Shown here: positions 37,101 through 49,658 of the stretch, one piece after another
How the letters are laid out: every line of letters starts with the position of its first letter
How positions within the stretch are numbered: position 1 is the first letter of the stretch
Assembly: GCF_000237925.1 (NCBI RefSeq)
Contig: NC_031496.1
Span: 12,622,564 to 12,686,563 of the forward strand
Direction: 5' to 3'
DNA: 64,000 nt
Source: Schistosoma mansoni
Taxonomy: Eukaryota > Platyhelminthes > Trematoda > Strigeidida > Schistosomatidae
The notes under the pieces: generated by a model
Told to the model about the DNA's origin: nothing
Seen by the model: only the letters and a program-made list of their open reading frames with translations
Databases searched by the model: none
Made by a program: the position numbers and the translations under genes

Positions 37101-40100
37101 GCACGGTTTGGATCTCATGAGTATCAATTAATTCTATCAAAACTGCATGTCTCCCTTGGTGATGACTACTGACTAGGATGATATATAGGTCCAGAGTTTC
37201 TTTTAAATTGTCTCCAACAGCTTAAACACTGTGTATAATTATTCACTGACACATTTATGATGATGGTAAGAGCGGTGCCTAGAGATTTACTTAAAAGTGT
37301 TTATCATAATCAAAATTGTTAGCATAATGATAAACAGCTTACGTTATCACCGATTTCTCGTTCCATTTTTGATGAATAATTCCATAATTCCTGCAATAAA
37401 TCGATCACTTTTAGTCCTTTTTTATTTGATATAGTGAGAAGATTCGAGTGTTTGTGTAAAACAATTTTTAATAATTCACAACCTGTAAGAAGAAATGAGA
37501 TCATTAGAACAGTTATTAGAAGGCAGTATCAAAAGTTTTATTATTATTATCTGAGTGGTGTAAAGAGGGGACAAAGTTGGCTGGAAAACTCCGATATCGC
37601 TATGCAACCCATGATAAACTATCCGATTACAGATGCTGATGTTATGATATTTCATATAAATAAAAGATAAAGGGTCAACTAAATAAATACTATATCGAAG
37701 GTCTTCAGTTTGATTCCCGGTGGGATGGTGGATGTTCACTGATGAGGAGCCACATACTAAGGCGAAACAGATGTCCAGTGCCTCCTGGTCTTTGCTGGTT
37801 GTTTAACGAAGATCAGTGTGCAATATATATTACGAAAATGCTAGAAAGTTTACGAGAGAGACTATAAGCATAGAAATAATAGAATGTTTTGATAGTACTG
37901 TTAATATCAAAATTGAATTAATGATTACATGGACACGTTCAAGGTGAGAACAATTTGTTGACTAAAAAATAAAAAAACCCAAGTTTTTTAGTGGCCAGGA
38001 CCCCTATAAAATTAATAACGAACATTTGGTATAGTAGTTTTAAAAAAGCAGTCGAAATCAGTCAACGCTGAAAAATGCTATGGAGTACACCTTGTTATTA
38101 CTGAGAGCACTAAAACTAGCCCTTTATACAAACTTCAATATTTTATAAATATCATACCCTACACCAACATGTGGCATCAGGTCTATTGATGAACGCTTTT
38201 TCACTGTAAAACATACAGTAAGGATTAACACAGGTCAACAGACCTGCTGTCCTTTCTACTGAAGACTGAAGTAACTGGTACGGAGTGCGACAGTTAAAAA
38301 CATAATCGATTGATGTTGTGCTTCACCGACTGTAAAATTATACTAGCCTAAACGTATTACGTTAAATAAATCCATTGCGGACGGTAAGAATATGTTGCAG
38401 AATATCTTGTTGAGAGCAACTTGACAAACTCATCAAATAGATGTATTTCTCCTTACCTCACTTAGTGATTTGTATCAAAAGAGGGCGAGATTTGAAAGGT
38501 GTTATTCATAAATATCTACTAGCTGTCGTATACTGCAATTACAATTCATAGATATCCATACAAAAAGATCTTTGCAGGAGCACGAACCAGGTGGTACGCC
38601 TCTTGCCTTCATTTACATATCAAACAACTATGAACAATGGGATTTTACAAACCAATATTAGTTTAACTGATTTTATTGTGTTTATCATCTAGAAATTTCG
38701 ATCCTACCTCATAAACCAAAATAAATATCAATTGAAACGGGTTCGGTAGGAGTAAATTCATTGATGGATTGTTGTATCAAGATTTAGTGCTTATACAGAC
38801 GTAAAATAATAAGAACGATATTCCGTTCCAGAACGAACATGGAGAGACCATTTTAGCCTCTTGTTTTTGAGTTCGATTAAGCACATACACAACCAGCAAA
38901 TCAATGTGTCACCAAATTTCAAATACTTCCTACAAAATAATCTCCCATCGATCCCATTCGGTGATAATGACAAAGGGCGATGCAATCATTCTACGTGACC
39001 AAACTTCGTATATTCAAAGTCGAATGGGATTGAGGCCAGTCAGTTATGATGAACACAGGATCAAGGCACCAATATACATCAATCCAACAAAACTTATTAC
39101 AAATAATGTGGTGATCGTTGTCTGTTCTCAGTCAAATGGTTATGGAAAGGAAATTCTAGACAATGACTATCACTTCATCATTTGGCATGAAATTCTGAAA
39201 ACAAACTTCTAAATTACCTAGTCATTTGATTCAATCTCCTTTAAATTACAAATTAAAGTTAACTGTTAATATAACTTCATGTGAATATAGGTATATTAAA
39301 GATTAACCTACTCTAAAATGTTCACTAAATTATTTTCTAAAAATTGAACAACTACAATTCCAGGAAATTAGCAAATAAGTGTAATAATGGAAACTGCGAA
39401 TAGAAACAAAGCTTAGGAAAAAAACTCGATAACTCAATGGAAATTTATCTTTGACCTACAATCAATATAATTCTTTATGGTACATTTGGAATTCCTTCGT
39501 CGTTTCTTTCTATAATTTGCTTTAATTGATTTAAGAGCATGGATTAGTAGAATATGTCCAGGATTATTTCCAGATTGATCAACTTTTGTAACTGGTAATC
39601 GTAACTTGTGAACAAGATACCTAGATGGTGAAAAAAGGAGAAAGATAAGGAGAATGATAACTAGGAGAACCGTACGGAAGGGATTGGAGGAAACAACATT
39701 TATTTTTAGTCTAAAAAATCTGCGAAAATGGAGAATGGTGGTTAGTAGTAAAATGTAATATAAGTTAGAATTTGAATTTATTGAAACCACTAACCTACCA
39801 TTATGAAAATTTGAAAGTAGACAGGGAATTTTAAAGTGGATACCCTCTTCATCCCCGCCCACATTAACATCAATTAACAGTCAAGCGCCATGGTATATCT
39901 TCGCTTATATCAATGCATGTGAACAACTGTAGACACACATTCGACTGAAAAATGTTGAAATCTTAGATAGAGGGAAGACTAAGAACACTAGGAAATCTTT
40001 GGAAGCTTAGCACTCAGGTAAGTCAGCATTCAACGCACATATTGAAATCGAAACAACCAGAAAATTCATGGACAAATATAAGGCCAAGGATCAGATAAAA

Positions 40101-41914
40101 GGGTGATACAAACAGAATAAGGAGGTAGATAATGACAAGTTAGAAGTAAAAAAAATAGACAATCAAGATCAAGGTCGAAAGGATAAACTGTGAAATCTGA
40201 ATACTTCACTTCTAGTTGGAGTTTGTGATGATGATGTTGTTCAGAAGAACAATGAAAGCTCCACGACCAAACCATACAGCTGAGAGAAAGAGACTCCAAT
40301 AAAAACTTCAATGTTCACTTTGTAAAATTCCCAGCTCCAATGATTCATAATAGTTGTAGCAATAGTTAATTCAAATCTCATATTAACACGTTTTTAGCAC
40401 GATTATCATCGAAATTAATGGATTTTACGCAGTATTATTACAAAATACATGTAAATTAGTCAAAAATATTAACTCGTAAGGTATCTGTGGCGAACAACGT
40501 GGTTGTATCTATCGAAGAAAAAAAAGCTTCCCGCAATAATTACATAAAATTTAATTACAACATACAATACTGTTAACGAAAGCTGTATCTTGTGTCAACA
40601 CTGACTATCAACAATTGAACGGAAACTGAAGGCACAAACACAGAATCTGTTTTGTTTAATCAAAGATTTTAAAAAATGTGCAAAAAAACCGTGAGTAACT
40701 GTTAGAAAAGTCAGTGAAATATAATTACAATAATAAACCAAGTGAATGGGATTAGTCTATGAAAATACTCAAAAGAAATACGCAAACTGACGTTACAGCA
40801 TGCTCAGACATTATTGGAACTAGCACTGGTTACTTAATATTAACAAGTAGTATAAAGAAATACACTGAAATGAGAAAGGAACAAAAGAAGAATTGCAAAC
40901 AAGCAAAAATTTTAAATTTTTGTGTACACAAAGACAATTTACTGAAACGAATGAGAAAAGATTTTATTTCAATCCAATAGCAATTTTCATAACTGATACC
41001 AGTAGGTGAACGACTGAAAACCAAGCATTTCCAAAGAGTTATTTCGTTTTCTTTTTATTCATCATTTTATATCTATAACTTCACTATGGGAAGAACCCAA
41101 AACTTTAGGCCCTTTCAGTGAAGATCATGACCTTATAAACCACTGAAATGCAACTCAATGCTCCACATACTTAAATTCAATCGATTTATAATGTACAGAA
41201 TGACATTTATTCAAAGTCATCAATTATTTACTTTCTAAATCTCAACTGGATTACCTTAAGAGTGTACGGATTCCCATTCAGTCAGTCATAATTAATGCAA
41301 AGCCTAGCACATATATGCGTTGGCTCGAATTACCATACCACGTCAGCACAACGAGATGAAATAAACAAAATGAATCGTAAGGAGGTCGAAACAATCTAAT
41401 AGGAATGGTAACGAAAACGATTGCACATTTGCAATATGGTCAGAAAAGACAGAATGAAAAGGTATGCATAAAGAAATAAGGTATAGAGTAGACGAATCTG
41501 AGCTATGCAACTCAACGTCTCCATTTACTTATTGGCACTATCATTTGAAACCTAATCAAGTAGTATGTTTATATCAACATACATAAGTTCAACAGTTAAT
41601 GACGTAATGGACTGATTCTGAAGGAAAAGAAAAAACAATCAGAAATGCGAATGAAACTTACTCAATCATTTCTTTATGCCCATATTTACAAGCAATATGC
41701 AATAAATTACGCTGTTTATTATCTTTAATCTCCGCAAGTTTACTTGAACACCATTGGTTCATACAAGAAGAGTCACTTGCATTGACTAATTGAAATAATA
41801 TTTTTAATTTGGAAATATCACCAGAACGAACTAGTTTGATAATAATCGATTTTAGTTCTTCTTCATTTTGAAATAAAGTTTCCAGATTTGAACAATTATA
41901 CATGTTTCTGTGAT
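33569..41914 (-). CDS. NFKBIL1: NFKBIL1-like ankyrin protein, five exons
   Basis: Homologue of NF-kappa-B inhibitor-like protein 1. Exons in coding order 41914-41662, 39620-39460, 37482-37343, 35092-34891 and 34131-33569 join with consistent phases and GT-AG borders. From the first ATG (41903) the product is 435 residues; human NFKBIL1 is 381. Residues 60-175 carry ankyrin-like repeats (RNLLHIACKYGHKEMIEYL, VDQSGNNPGH, LLTISNKKG). A Ser-rich acidic stretch follows (DSDEANNSSNEWEDYFS), matching the family's E/W-rich linker. The C terminus has YNDILWPPF and VDWHPDKFSGRF, with an HPD at 389-391 as in J-like domains. The frame is open upstream of the ATG to the acceptor, so an additional 5' coding exon is possible. 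The exact biochemical role in flatworms is unknown; in mammals it is linked to NF-kB control and mRNA processing. Confidence 0.88.
34132..34890 (-). other. NFKBIL1 intron 4
   Basis: AT-rich, with a TA run near 34749-34760. Nothing else seen. Confidence 0.65.
34891..35092 (-). CDS. NFKBIL1: NFKBIL1 exon D (acidic linker)
   Basis: Starts after CAATTAG with ILKCILSGDN, then a run of Ser and the acidic EWEDYFS block. The donor is TCAG/GTAATA. Confidence 0.78.
35093..37342 (-). other. NFKBIL1 intron 3
   Basis: Holds the SINE at 35865-36215 and a dispersed repeat near 37030-37180 that recurs inverted at 16560-16720. A short G run lies near 36558. Confidence 0.65.
35865..36215 (-). repeat. Sm-alpha-like SINE with decayed hammerhead core
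   Basis: Read on the minus strand: tRNA-like A-box region (AGTGGTCTAGAGTTTAAGCG), a B-box-like GGTTTCAGTTC, then GTGTACGGCCGAGGAGTCCC and CATCCAGTGTTTCCAGG, the order of schistosome Sm-alpha SINEs whose 3' part encodes a hammerhead ribozyme. Here the core reads CCGAGGA and TGAATC in place of CUGANGA and GAAAC, so self-cleavage is not expected. It lies in an NFKBIL1 intron. Confidence 0.7.
37343..37482 (-). CDS. NFKBIL1: NFKBIL1 exon C (ankyrin)
   Basis: Reads CELLKIVLHKHSNLLTISNK, then GLKVIDLLQELW and MEREIGDN; matches the third ankyrin-like repeat (family: IKNKDGETPGQIL). The donor is AAC/GTAAGC. Confidence 0.8.
37483..39459 (-). other. NFKBIL1 intron 2
   Basis: Contains the SINE at 37690-37815. 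The remainder has no recognised gene or repeat; the frame at 38904-39212 lacks motifs. Confidence 0.6.
37690..37815 (+). repeat. SINE-like repeat with hammerhead-type core
   Basis: Contains TTTGATTCCCGG (B-box-like), then GTTCACTGATGAGGAGCC, GGCGAAACAG and GTCCAGTGCC. By position this is the Sm-alpha-type hammerhead: ACTG/CAGT flanking pairing, a GTC cleavage triplet and GAAAC. In the homologous register the core is ATGAGGA instead of CTGAGGA, so it is probably inactive. Limits are approximate. Confidence 0.6.
39460..39620 (-). CDS. NFKBIL1: NFKBIL1 exon B (ankyrin)
   Basis: Phase fits both neighbours: it completes a Glu codon, reads YLVHKLRLPVTKVDQSGN and a basic KKRRRN loop, and leaves one base of a Cys codon at T/GTAGGT. 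Confidence 0.75.
39621..41661 (-). other. NFKBIL1 intron 1
   Basis: Mostly unremarkable AT-rich DNA; the right part holds an antisense LINE 3' UTR piece (41270-41400). Confidence 0.6.
41270..41400 (-). repeat. Antisense LINE 3' UTR piece
   Basis: Shares CAGTCATAATTAA and a following block with 43797-43870; on the minus strand GGTAATTCGAGCCAACGC parallels 53948-53966 in the LINE 3' region. No coding part. Confidence 0.5.
41662..41914 (-). CDS. NFKBIL1: NFKBIL1 exon A (first recognised)
   Basis: Acceptor TTTACAG, then frame with ATG at 41903-41901 and ending KEMI plus two bases at the donor GA/GTAAGT. Contains the first ankyrin repeat. Confidence 0.78.
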
Positions 41915-43674
41915 CTGTAAAACAAAAACGGGAAACCAACTAATCATAATGGTCACTAACAGTGAAGAAAAAACTTCAATCAGAAAGATATTGTTGGTTA
42001 TGCTTACTAGGGATTAACTTTGAGAGCCGATTCCTGGAGTCCTATAAAATAGTAATAACCATTGAAATTCAATTATATTGAGTATGAGACAAATATCACC
42101 AGTGGCAATGGATAGTAATCTCAGAATTTCGCCAATTGACTGGAGTTAGAGACGTAAACTAATGGATTCCAACCCCATCGTTTGAAGGTTTAATGTCTCG
42201 CCACGAGACCTGAAATTCCTGAGGTCGATCCCTGGTAGAACTATGGATGTGCACTACTAAGGAGTCCTATGCTGGGGTGAAACAACTATCCAGCACCTCT
42301 TATTTTCAATTGTTATCAAACTAAATTCAGTCCGTAATGTAAAGCTATAAATCTAAAAAAACAATCGTTTTTGAACAGATCCCAGTTTGCTTAGTAGTTA
42401 AACAGGTGAATTATAGATAGTTTTATATGATAGAGTAATCAGTGTATTGAACATATTTCATACGGAGTAACTAACAGGCATACTACTTGGGTTAAATGCT
42501 TTGTACAGATACATAATAGTTTTGATTCCTTAACATATATAACCACAGACTTTTTAAGTCATCTAGTACTTCTGTCTTCTAAAATCTATTTGCTCGATAT
42601 TTTACGATAAATATCATCAGTAAAATTCGACCTTGTCAATCATAGCCAATATTTTATCAGATTAACTGAATCGACATGGCAGTTCTCAGTAGTCAGTTTT
42701 AACATTATTAACCCCAACCGATAATACGGTGATAACAGTGAACAATTGTTGTAGATATGTGATATAATAGGTCGGAGGGGTGCAGAAATAACTTTCCTTT
42801 GTCTACCCTCAGATGAAAACTTGACATTATTTCATAGAATCATATTCTCTAATTTTAATCTTTTTGTATTATCGCTTATACTACTACTACTACTACCACC
42901 ACAACTTTAGTAGTCATTTTATCAATTACATATCGCTGCGCTGCTGTTGTGGCAACTTGGAAAAATGAGCATTTGTGCCAGGTCCTAAGTTGTTCATGAT
43001 TGTTAGGGTGTAGCTAATGTCTTGACTGATTTTTATTACTAGTTAAATTTTTTTGAAAGAGTTAACAGTATGACTAATATACTAAACAAATTAATATTTA
43101 CGGAGCAGCACTTTATTTTTGAGTTGAGAATTTTAAAAAACGATCGATATGAAACAGTTAATCTAGGTATCCTAAATATTGATAGTAATGATACAAACAA
43201 AAAGGAGAATCGAGACAGTATCACTTGATCAAGGTACATTTCATGAAGTTTGTACAAATTAGTAAGATAGTACAAATATCCCAACCAGTATGAATACAAG
43301 TGGCTTATTATGAACTAGTTTATGAAAATTATGTATTCAATGTAGGTTACTTCAGTTGTTAGTAGTGCCAATAATAGATATCTTTCTAACGTAGCCGATT
43401 AATTTAATGTGGATCAAAAAATGAAGTTAGGCTCACGTAATAAACATGAATGATGACATATAGGTTAAACACAACAGGACTATTTATTTAGGCCTCAGAC
43501 AATTAATTTCGATAAAAAACGAAGATATAGTACGGGTGATAAGAAGAGAGAAGTTAGAGTAACAAATATGCATTTGAAAACGAACAAAAAGATATTATCG
43601 AACCAGTCCAGTTCTGAAAATTCCACGTATTCAGTCAACTTCACTTCTAAGTAATTGCTCACAGTTGATATCAT
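41915..43674. other. Upstream of NFKBIL1
   Basis: May contain an unrecognised 5' exon or promoter of NFKBIL1; none could be fixed. Contains the SINE at 42150-42335 and a short ACT run near 42880. Confidence 0.4.
42150..42335 (+). repeat. SINE-like repeat with decayed hammerhead core
   Basis: GAGGTCGATCCCTGG is B-box-like, followed by ATGTGCACTACTAAGGAGTCC, GGTGAAAC and CCAGCACC. The flanking stem (TGCACT / CAGCA) and GAAAC remain, but the core is CTAAGGA and the cleavage triplet is ATC. Confidence 0.58.
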
Positions 43675-43795
43675 AAAAAAAGCACCCGGAAAATATCACA
43701 GCCCTTACACAAATCAAATGACGAACTGTGGAGCATATATATTTGAAGCCTACATGTACCAATGTTTATGTGTTTAAATAAATAAATCGGATGAC
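43675..43795 (+). repeat. LINE 3' end with AAATAAATAAA-type tail, copy 2
   Basis: Sense orientation, truncated; ends TTTATGTGTTTAAATAAATA. Related to 15828-16200 (inverse) and to the end of 29060-31735. Confidence 0.6.
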
Positions 43796-43796
43796 C

Positions 43797-44335
43797 AGTC
43801 AGTCATAATTAACATAGAGCCTGGCATGGATGGAAATCGCCACACCATATTACCACAATGGAATCACGTTATGAAGGCGAATATCAAAGTAGTTGCAGTA
43901 TAAGTGATAGTCCAAAAGGATTAGAACTAGAGAACATAACTTGAAAAAGAATTGGTTTGTGGAATAAAACGTATAACATAATCTCAGAATCTGAGAGAAT
44001 ACCAAGAGTGAATATGTATGCGTCACCAAACATCTGAAGCTAATGTTGGCGATAACTGCATGAACCCTAATCACATAGATCCCATCTAGCAGCATAGCTC
44101 AACCCAAAAGTCAGTGACTTCATGAACTATACAATATAATGGATTAGGAGCCCTTAACTTTCTTCCAACTTACTCCTAGATCATTAAATATCATACGTAG
44201 GGGTAGGCAGTGGTTGGGTATAAGCAACATAAATTTCAACCACCTCTGTCGAAAAAGATTCATAACATTACTAACTAATTTACCATTTTTGGCTAGTAAG
44301 TTGCGTCCAACACCAACAGTGGTCATCCGAACTTA
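43797..44335 (-). repeat. Antisense LINE C-terminal and 3' UTR fragment
   Basis: The minus-strand frame 44326-44144 reads NLFRQRWLKF, IPNHCLPLRMIF and VSWKKVKGS, matching the LRWLGHVLRMPNH...GWKKARGG end of schistosome LINE ORFs. The remainder to 43797 is its 3' UTR. A dead fragment. Confidence 0.7.
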
Positions 44336-44454
44336 TGCGAATACTATTTCAAAGACATCTGTAACCGAATTCGTAGATGTAAACAAATTTTCACGGGGCT
44401 AGTTACAGACTATATATCTGAGCATTAATGATCCTCCCTAATTACTTTCCTTTT

Positions 44455-44890
44455 CAGATCATTTATTATTTATTCAAACACATAAACACTGGTACAAGTA
44501 GGTACCAAACAGATGTACGACACATAAATCATTCGATTTCTGTGAGGGCTGAGATACTGTCCGGGTGCCCAGACTGAAACAGGTGATTTTGGGGGAGGGG
44601 CACACCCCGAGCCTTTGACCTAAAGGTATAATCCACAAGGCAGTGGAGCAACGTAAGAAGATGCAGTCCTATGGTAGCTGATTACCGACAATAGGTTCAT
44701 ACGCCATTTGTTTCCTTAGGATCTTGGAGTCCATGTACACCATTGGTTTAGAATAAGGGTTTTCAAACTCCTCTAGGCAGATCTTTCATATCCACCGACC
44801 CGATAAAGCGCCGGACATTCGGTTTTTATGCACTCAATTTTGTAAACAACACCTCGCCTCAAGAAGGCAGTGAGTAGGACTTCCCTGGCA
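44455..44890 (-). repeat. LINE 3' end with AT tail, copy 3
   Basis: Antisense. Shares CCGAGCCTTTGACCTAAAGG and TTCATACGCCATTTGTT with 15828-16200 but extends further into the element. No open frame. Confidence 0.65.
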
Positions 44891-47800
44891 GTGGTTGTAT
44901 GCACGAGGCCATAAAGCTGTAAATTATGCTAAACGAGATTTTTACATTTTCCATTCATGGACTATGTGAAATTCTTCAGCCATAGCCTCAAACCAAATAT
45001 CTCGATCATGACCAACGGATGCTCTAATCATGAAAAATATATGATGAGCAGAAGTTAAAAAAAATGTCACTGGTTAACTAATGTTGCTCATTTCTACTCT
45101 TAAGTAATCGCTTTTCGATGCAATAAATCGTAATATATTGGTTGAATAGTTTTGGTAGTGGTTAGTAGCGAAATCCATGTCACGGGTTTCGTTCCAAGTG
45201 GGATTCGTCAGTTAGATGTATCTACACCCTTGCTGATAACTGAACTCGGACCCTGTACCTTTTTTCCCCGAAAATTCGACTTGTTCTTTACTTAGCTACA
45301 GAGTTCAGATAATCACCGGATTGAAATTGTTGATTATATAGTTTGCATAACTAAGAATTTCAATTAATGAGCGTATATTCAATCAATTGATTACTGGCGC
45401 AAATAAAACCCCCACAAAAACTTACTAACTTAGTCATACCAAATGTTTCAGTAATTTTATTGATGGATTCTATTGGAAGTATGATCACTTACACAAACAA
45501 ACACATGCATAAAACCATGTACATATCAGGGAATTCGATACTTTCCTCAAGAAATCAAAGCGATGAATTTATTCACAAAATTCATTTTATTTCTTTGTTT
45601 TTCTTCAATCATTTATAATAATAATACTAATAGTAGTGATAGTTGTGGTAACAGTAAAAAGAAATATTGAATAACGCAAACAAGCAACATTGATATGAGG
45701 TTGAACAGGAGAAGAGAATGTAGTAACCACCGCGAAAAAGGGAAGAAAACACGGAAAAAAGTTACAGTGTGAAAGATAAGATGAAGAGTACACTTGCCGA
45801 CCTCAGATTATCTTAACATGAGTATGACAACCACCATCGCCATTACAAAAGTCGAATTCTTTTTGAAAAATAAATAGATAAGTGATTAACGTGTATAGCT
45901 GCCTGAACAAAAATATACATATTTTAAAGATGAGAGAAATATATGACAAGAAAGATTAAGTAGGAGAAATAACACAAAAGAGGCGTGGCCTCTTCATTCC
46001 CATATTAACGCCACTTTAACCTAATAAACAATGAGGGAGAAAGTATAAGTACACAAAGGTGGGTTGAAGGAGGAGGTAAGAGCAATTGAACTACTGAAGA
46101 AACAATACAATCAAGGTTCAATGGATTTATAAGAATGGGGAATATAAAAAAAAAGAAAGAAACAATAGAATTATTTGTTTCATACGACTAGTCCTTTAGG
46201 TGTTAATTCTAATTGTAGTGTTTGTCAACATTTCAGTTACGTACTAATTAAACAAAAGTTGAAATATTTCACTGAGTACAATAAACAGTTTTCCATAATT
46301 TTCTTTACTACATGACCTTTTACTCTCATGTCGTGAGGTGAACAAAGTGAAGAAAAGAACGGTGTGTGTGTGTGTGAAATGGAGGGAAAGATAAATAGTT
46401 GGATAAACAAAATATTGACAAGATTTGAATTTCTATTCTTCTCACCTATTGTTATTACTACCAGAAGCTTATTACATAATACCGAAAAAAATTCCGAGGT
46501 AGACTTGATTACTCCTGAGTGTGAACATGAATGAACACATGTAATTATATATATATATTCCTTATTAGCCTGTCTCAAAAAATGCACCCAAGATATACAC
46601 GCACAAACAAGGAAAATAATTTATACACAAAACTACGCAATATATATACACATAGCGCACACTGTGTAAAGGCATGTAAAAAAAAGCGAAATTTCTTAAA
46701 CATACACACAAATAGAAGAGAAGACATTGGGATAAAGAGGAGAAAAGTCCTATCTGGATTGATTAACTGACTAAATACAGTGTATAAATAAAAGAAATTG
46801 AGCGATGATCTGTCTACAGAAAAGACTGATGATAGTTGATGCTAGCCCGAGAATGAGCATTTCTTGGTAACTTTCTATAACTAATATATATAAAAAGGAG
46901 TACAGCTAGAAAATATCTACACAATAACGGTATCATTACATCAGAATACATAAATATTCGAGGTAGATTAACGGAAGAAAAGTAGAAGTGACGTGAGATT
47001 GACAGCCGGTAAGAAAGTGATAAAGGCAACAGACCATAGACATACAATTATTATATTCATCTATTTAGAAATTAATTGTAGACAGATCAAAAGAAAATAA
47101 AGATGAAATACCTCTGTACATAATCAAAATAGTATAATCGAAAAAACTACTAATGAAATTCTTCTCAAATAACATTATTCACTGTATCCTATAAGTTCAT
47201 TTATTTCTTTAATCGACTACAGACAAGATAACACTTGACAAAAGTATCATGAAAATGTTTGGTTTTCTCGATGAATAAAACAAAAATCCTGATGGTTGGT
47301 AATGATTGTCTTGTACAGTTTTTCGAAAAGAAGAATGAAGAAAGAGGAAAACAATACGAAGACGAAAATATAGAGTTGGGGGGGGGAACTGAAGCGATAT
47401 CTTTTTTGTCCCAGTGAGACAACAACAACAACAATGGTGGTGATGATGACGACAAAAAATGGATGCCAAAATATATATATTAGATCAATATCGACACATG
47501 TACATACATATACACTATTAACACTTGCATGAATATAAACACAACATACGATATATTAGACGAAAATTAGAAGATGAAATGAAATGAGAGTAACACAAAA
47601 TTAGGGAGAAAATCACGTACACACGCATAATTTGATTTTAAATGCAACAATGACGGTGACAGGAACAATAATACCCTGTCCATATATATGGAAAATGTTC
47701 TCATTTCATTGGCATTGTTGTTTACTGTAATTTATTCTACAAAAAAAGTAACAACAAAAAAAATAAATAGACCTGAGCTCAGTTGTAAAAAGGTTTAAAA

Positions 47801-48699
47801 TAGTAAGAGTAGTTTGGAAGACAGAGAGAGGAGGAGAAAAAGGAGAGGAAAAATACACAAAATATATTCCTGTTGAAATGCATCCATACACTGATGTACA
47901 TTTATTTGTATTGAATTAGAAAATACTAGGTCTGACAGCAACTGCATGTATGTGCGTAATGTGGTGAGATGAGCAGATATTTGCCTGCTAGAGAATATAT
48001 GTATATATAAGTGAAATACACACTGTTTATCTTTAAGTCGAAGAAATATTTTACAGTGAAGGGGATGAAGGATCCAAGTTGACTCTTCCTTTGCAGATGG
48101 GAATATGAGGTAGATTAGTATTTTTGATTGTATTTATTTCTGTATGTCTGTGCGATAGTGGTAAAGTAATTAAATGTACCGCTTCCTACGTGTATAGTCG
48201 TAAATACCAAATAATAATTCTATTATCGGGGAAAAATGTGTAAAATGTTTAATTCACAGCCTAGTACATATACAATATAAACACGACTAGTTACAGAAAG
48301 TAATATAACAACAAAGAAAGCAACAATAATGCAGTGATATTTTGAGTTTTCAATTTCAATCTCACTTGTCATAATCATAATTATCACCATCATGAAATTC
48401 AAATTTCTTCAAGTTTTCATTTTCTTTGTTCACCTATACACAGAGTATACACCAACAGATACATGTTAAAGAGAAACCATAAATCTATTTCTGTTCAGTT
48501 TAGAAACACTGAGAGTAGAATTCTTCAAACATGAGTTGTGTAAGTGAAGTTAATATGATACCAGATTGAAAGATGACAATAGTTCTTCTTGCCTTACTTG
48601 TAGTTCTCTTTCTCTTCCCCAAAAGACACGAATATAAGATTACAAGTAAAGCAAAAAATAGATGAGCAGGGAGAAGTAGAAAAAGAGAATAAATGCTTT
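44891..48699 (-). other. Possible 3' UTR of the Ftz-F1 gene, low complexity
   Basis: From about 45600 to 48699 the plus strand is purine-rich (many GAAGA/GGAGA stretches, a G run near 47380, GT run near 46362, TA runs), so a minus-strand transcript would be pyrimidine-rich. Many short open frames, none with a motif. It may be a long 3' UTR or intergenic DNA; no poly(A) site is fixed. 45150-45270 resembles SINE debris. Confidence 0.35.
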
Positions 48700-49658
48700 T
48701 CATGATAATATTGAGGTATGATTTACGAGTGTTGTTGTTGTTGTCGCCGGCATTGTTGTCACTGTTGACAAGGACTCGTGTAGTTGTTCATTAAATCTGT
48801 TAATATTATTTGCAGTAATAACATGATCATCATTGTTAATAAAACAATGATTATAAACCAGTTGATTTGTATTCGTTGGAGTATATAACGGAGAATTAGT
48901 ATAAGAATTAAGAAATGCTGTACAAGACAATTGTGAATCAATGTTTTTCAATAATGATGCATCATTATTACTACAATTGTTATTTCTATTGTTCAAATGA
49001 GGAATAGAAGTAGGCAAATGAAGAGAAGTAAGTGAGAAAGTTGAAGGAATAGGAGAAGTAAATGGTGTAGTAGATAAACTTCCTGTAGTATTTATCATCA
49101 TTGTAGTACCACTATTCGGATTATTTGTACATAATGAAGAAGCTTGATTAGTATGTTTTATAACTTCATCACTTAATCGACAATCAGCATCCGTAGATAA
49201 TGATGATGTGGGAATAACTTTTGAATTAACATTGGTATATGCAAATTGACATGTTGGTATTACATAAGATGATGTTGTTGATGGTGGTGATTTCATTGAT
49301 GATGTCATTGGATTACAATAAGACGGTTGCACAGGAAGTGATACTCGACTACGTTTTGTTAACAACATTTCACTTAATAAACTTTCATTTGGTATTTTAC
49401 CAAGTCTATATCGTATGAGTAAAAAATTTTCTAACTGGAAAGCAAGAAATTTAATTTCTGCTAATTCTAACAAAATCTGACCATATCTATCTGGTACAAG
49501 AATAGTATTCAATTCATTTGGTGATCTATGATCAAGTTTTTGAGATTCACTGGATTCATTTATTAAACGCAGAAATCGTCGTGAACGTTTCAATAAGAAA
49601 TGACAAAATTTTCCCTGAATTTTCAAGGCATAACTTAAGTTTGATGTGAGAAAGGTAT
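48700..49658 (-). CDS. FTZ-F1: Ftz-F1 last exon: helices 9-12 and C-terminal tail
   Basis: Acceptor TTTTTTCAG; reads DTFLTSNLSYALKIQG, VPDRYGQILLELAEIKFLAF, the AF-2 core LLSEMLLTKR and then about 210 Ser/Thr/Asn-rich residues to TAA. The tail is an F-domain-like extension with no known motif. Confidence 0.84.

Noticed and set aside
39434-39862. 142-residue minus-strand frame as a separate gene
   Set aside because: Only its second half (39620-39460) fits as an NFKBIL1 ankyrin exon; the Leu/Ile-rich first half is intron.
46237-47891. Several Phe/Ser/Leu-rich minus-strand frames as membrane proteins
   Set aside because: They arise from pyrimidine-rich low-complexity sequence and lack splice structure or family motifs.
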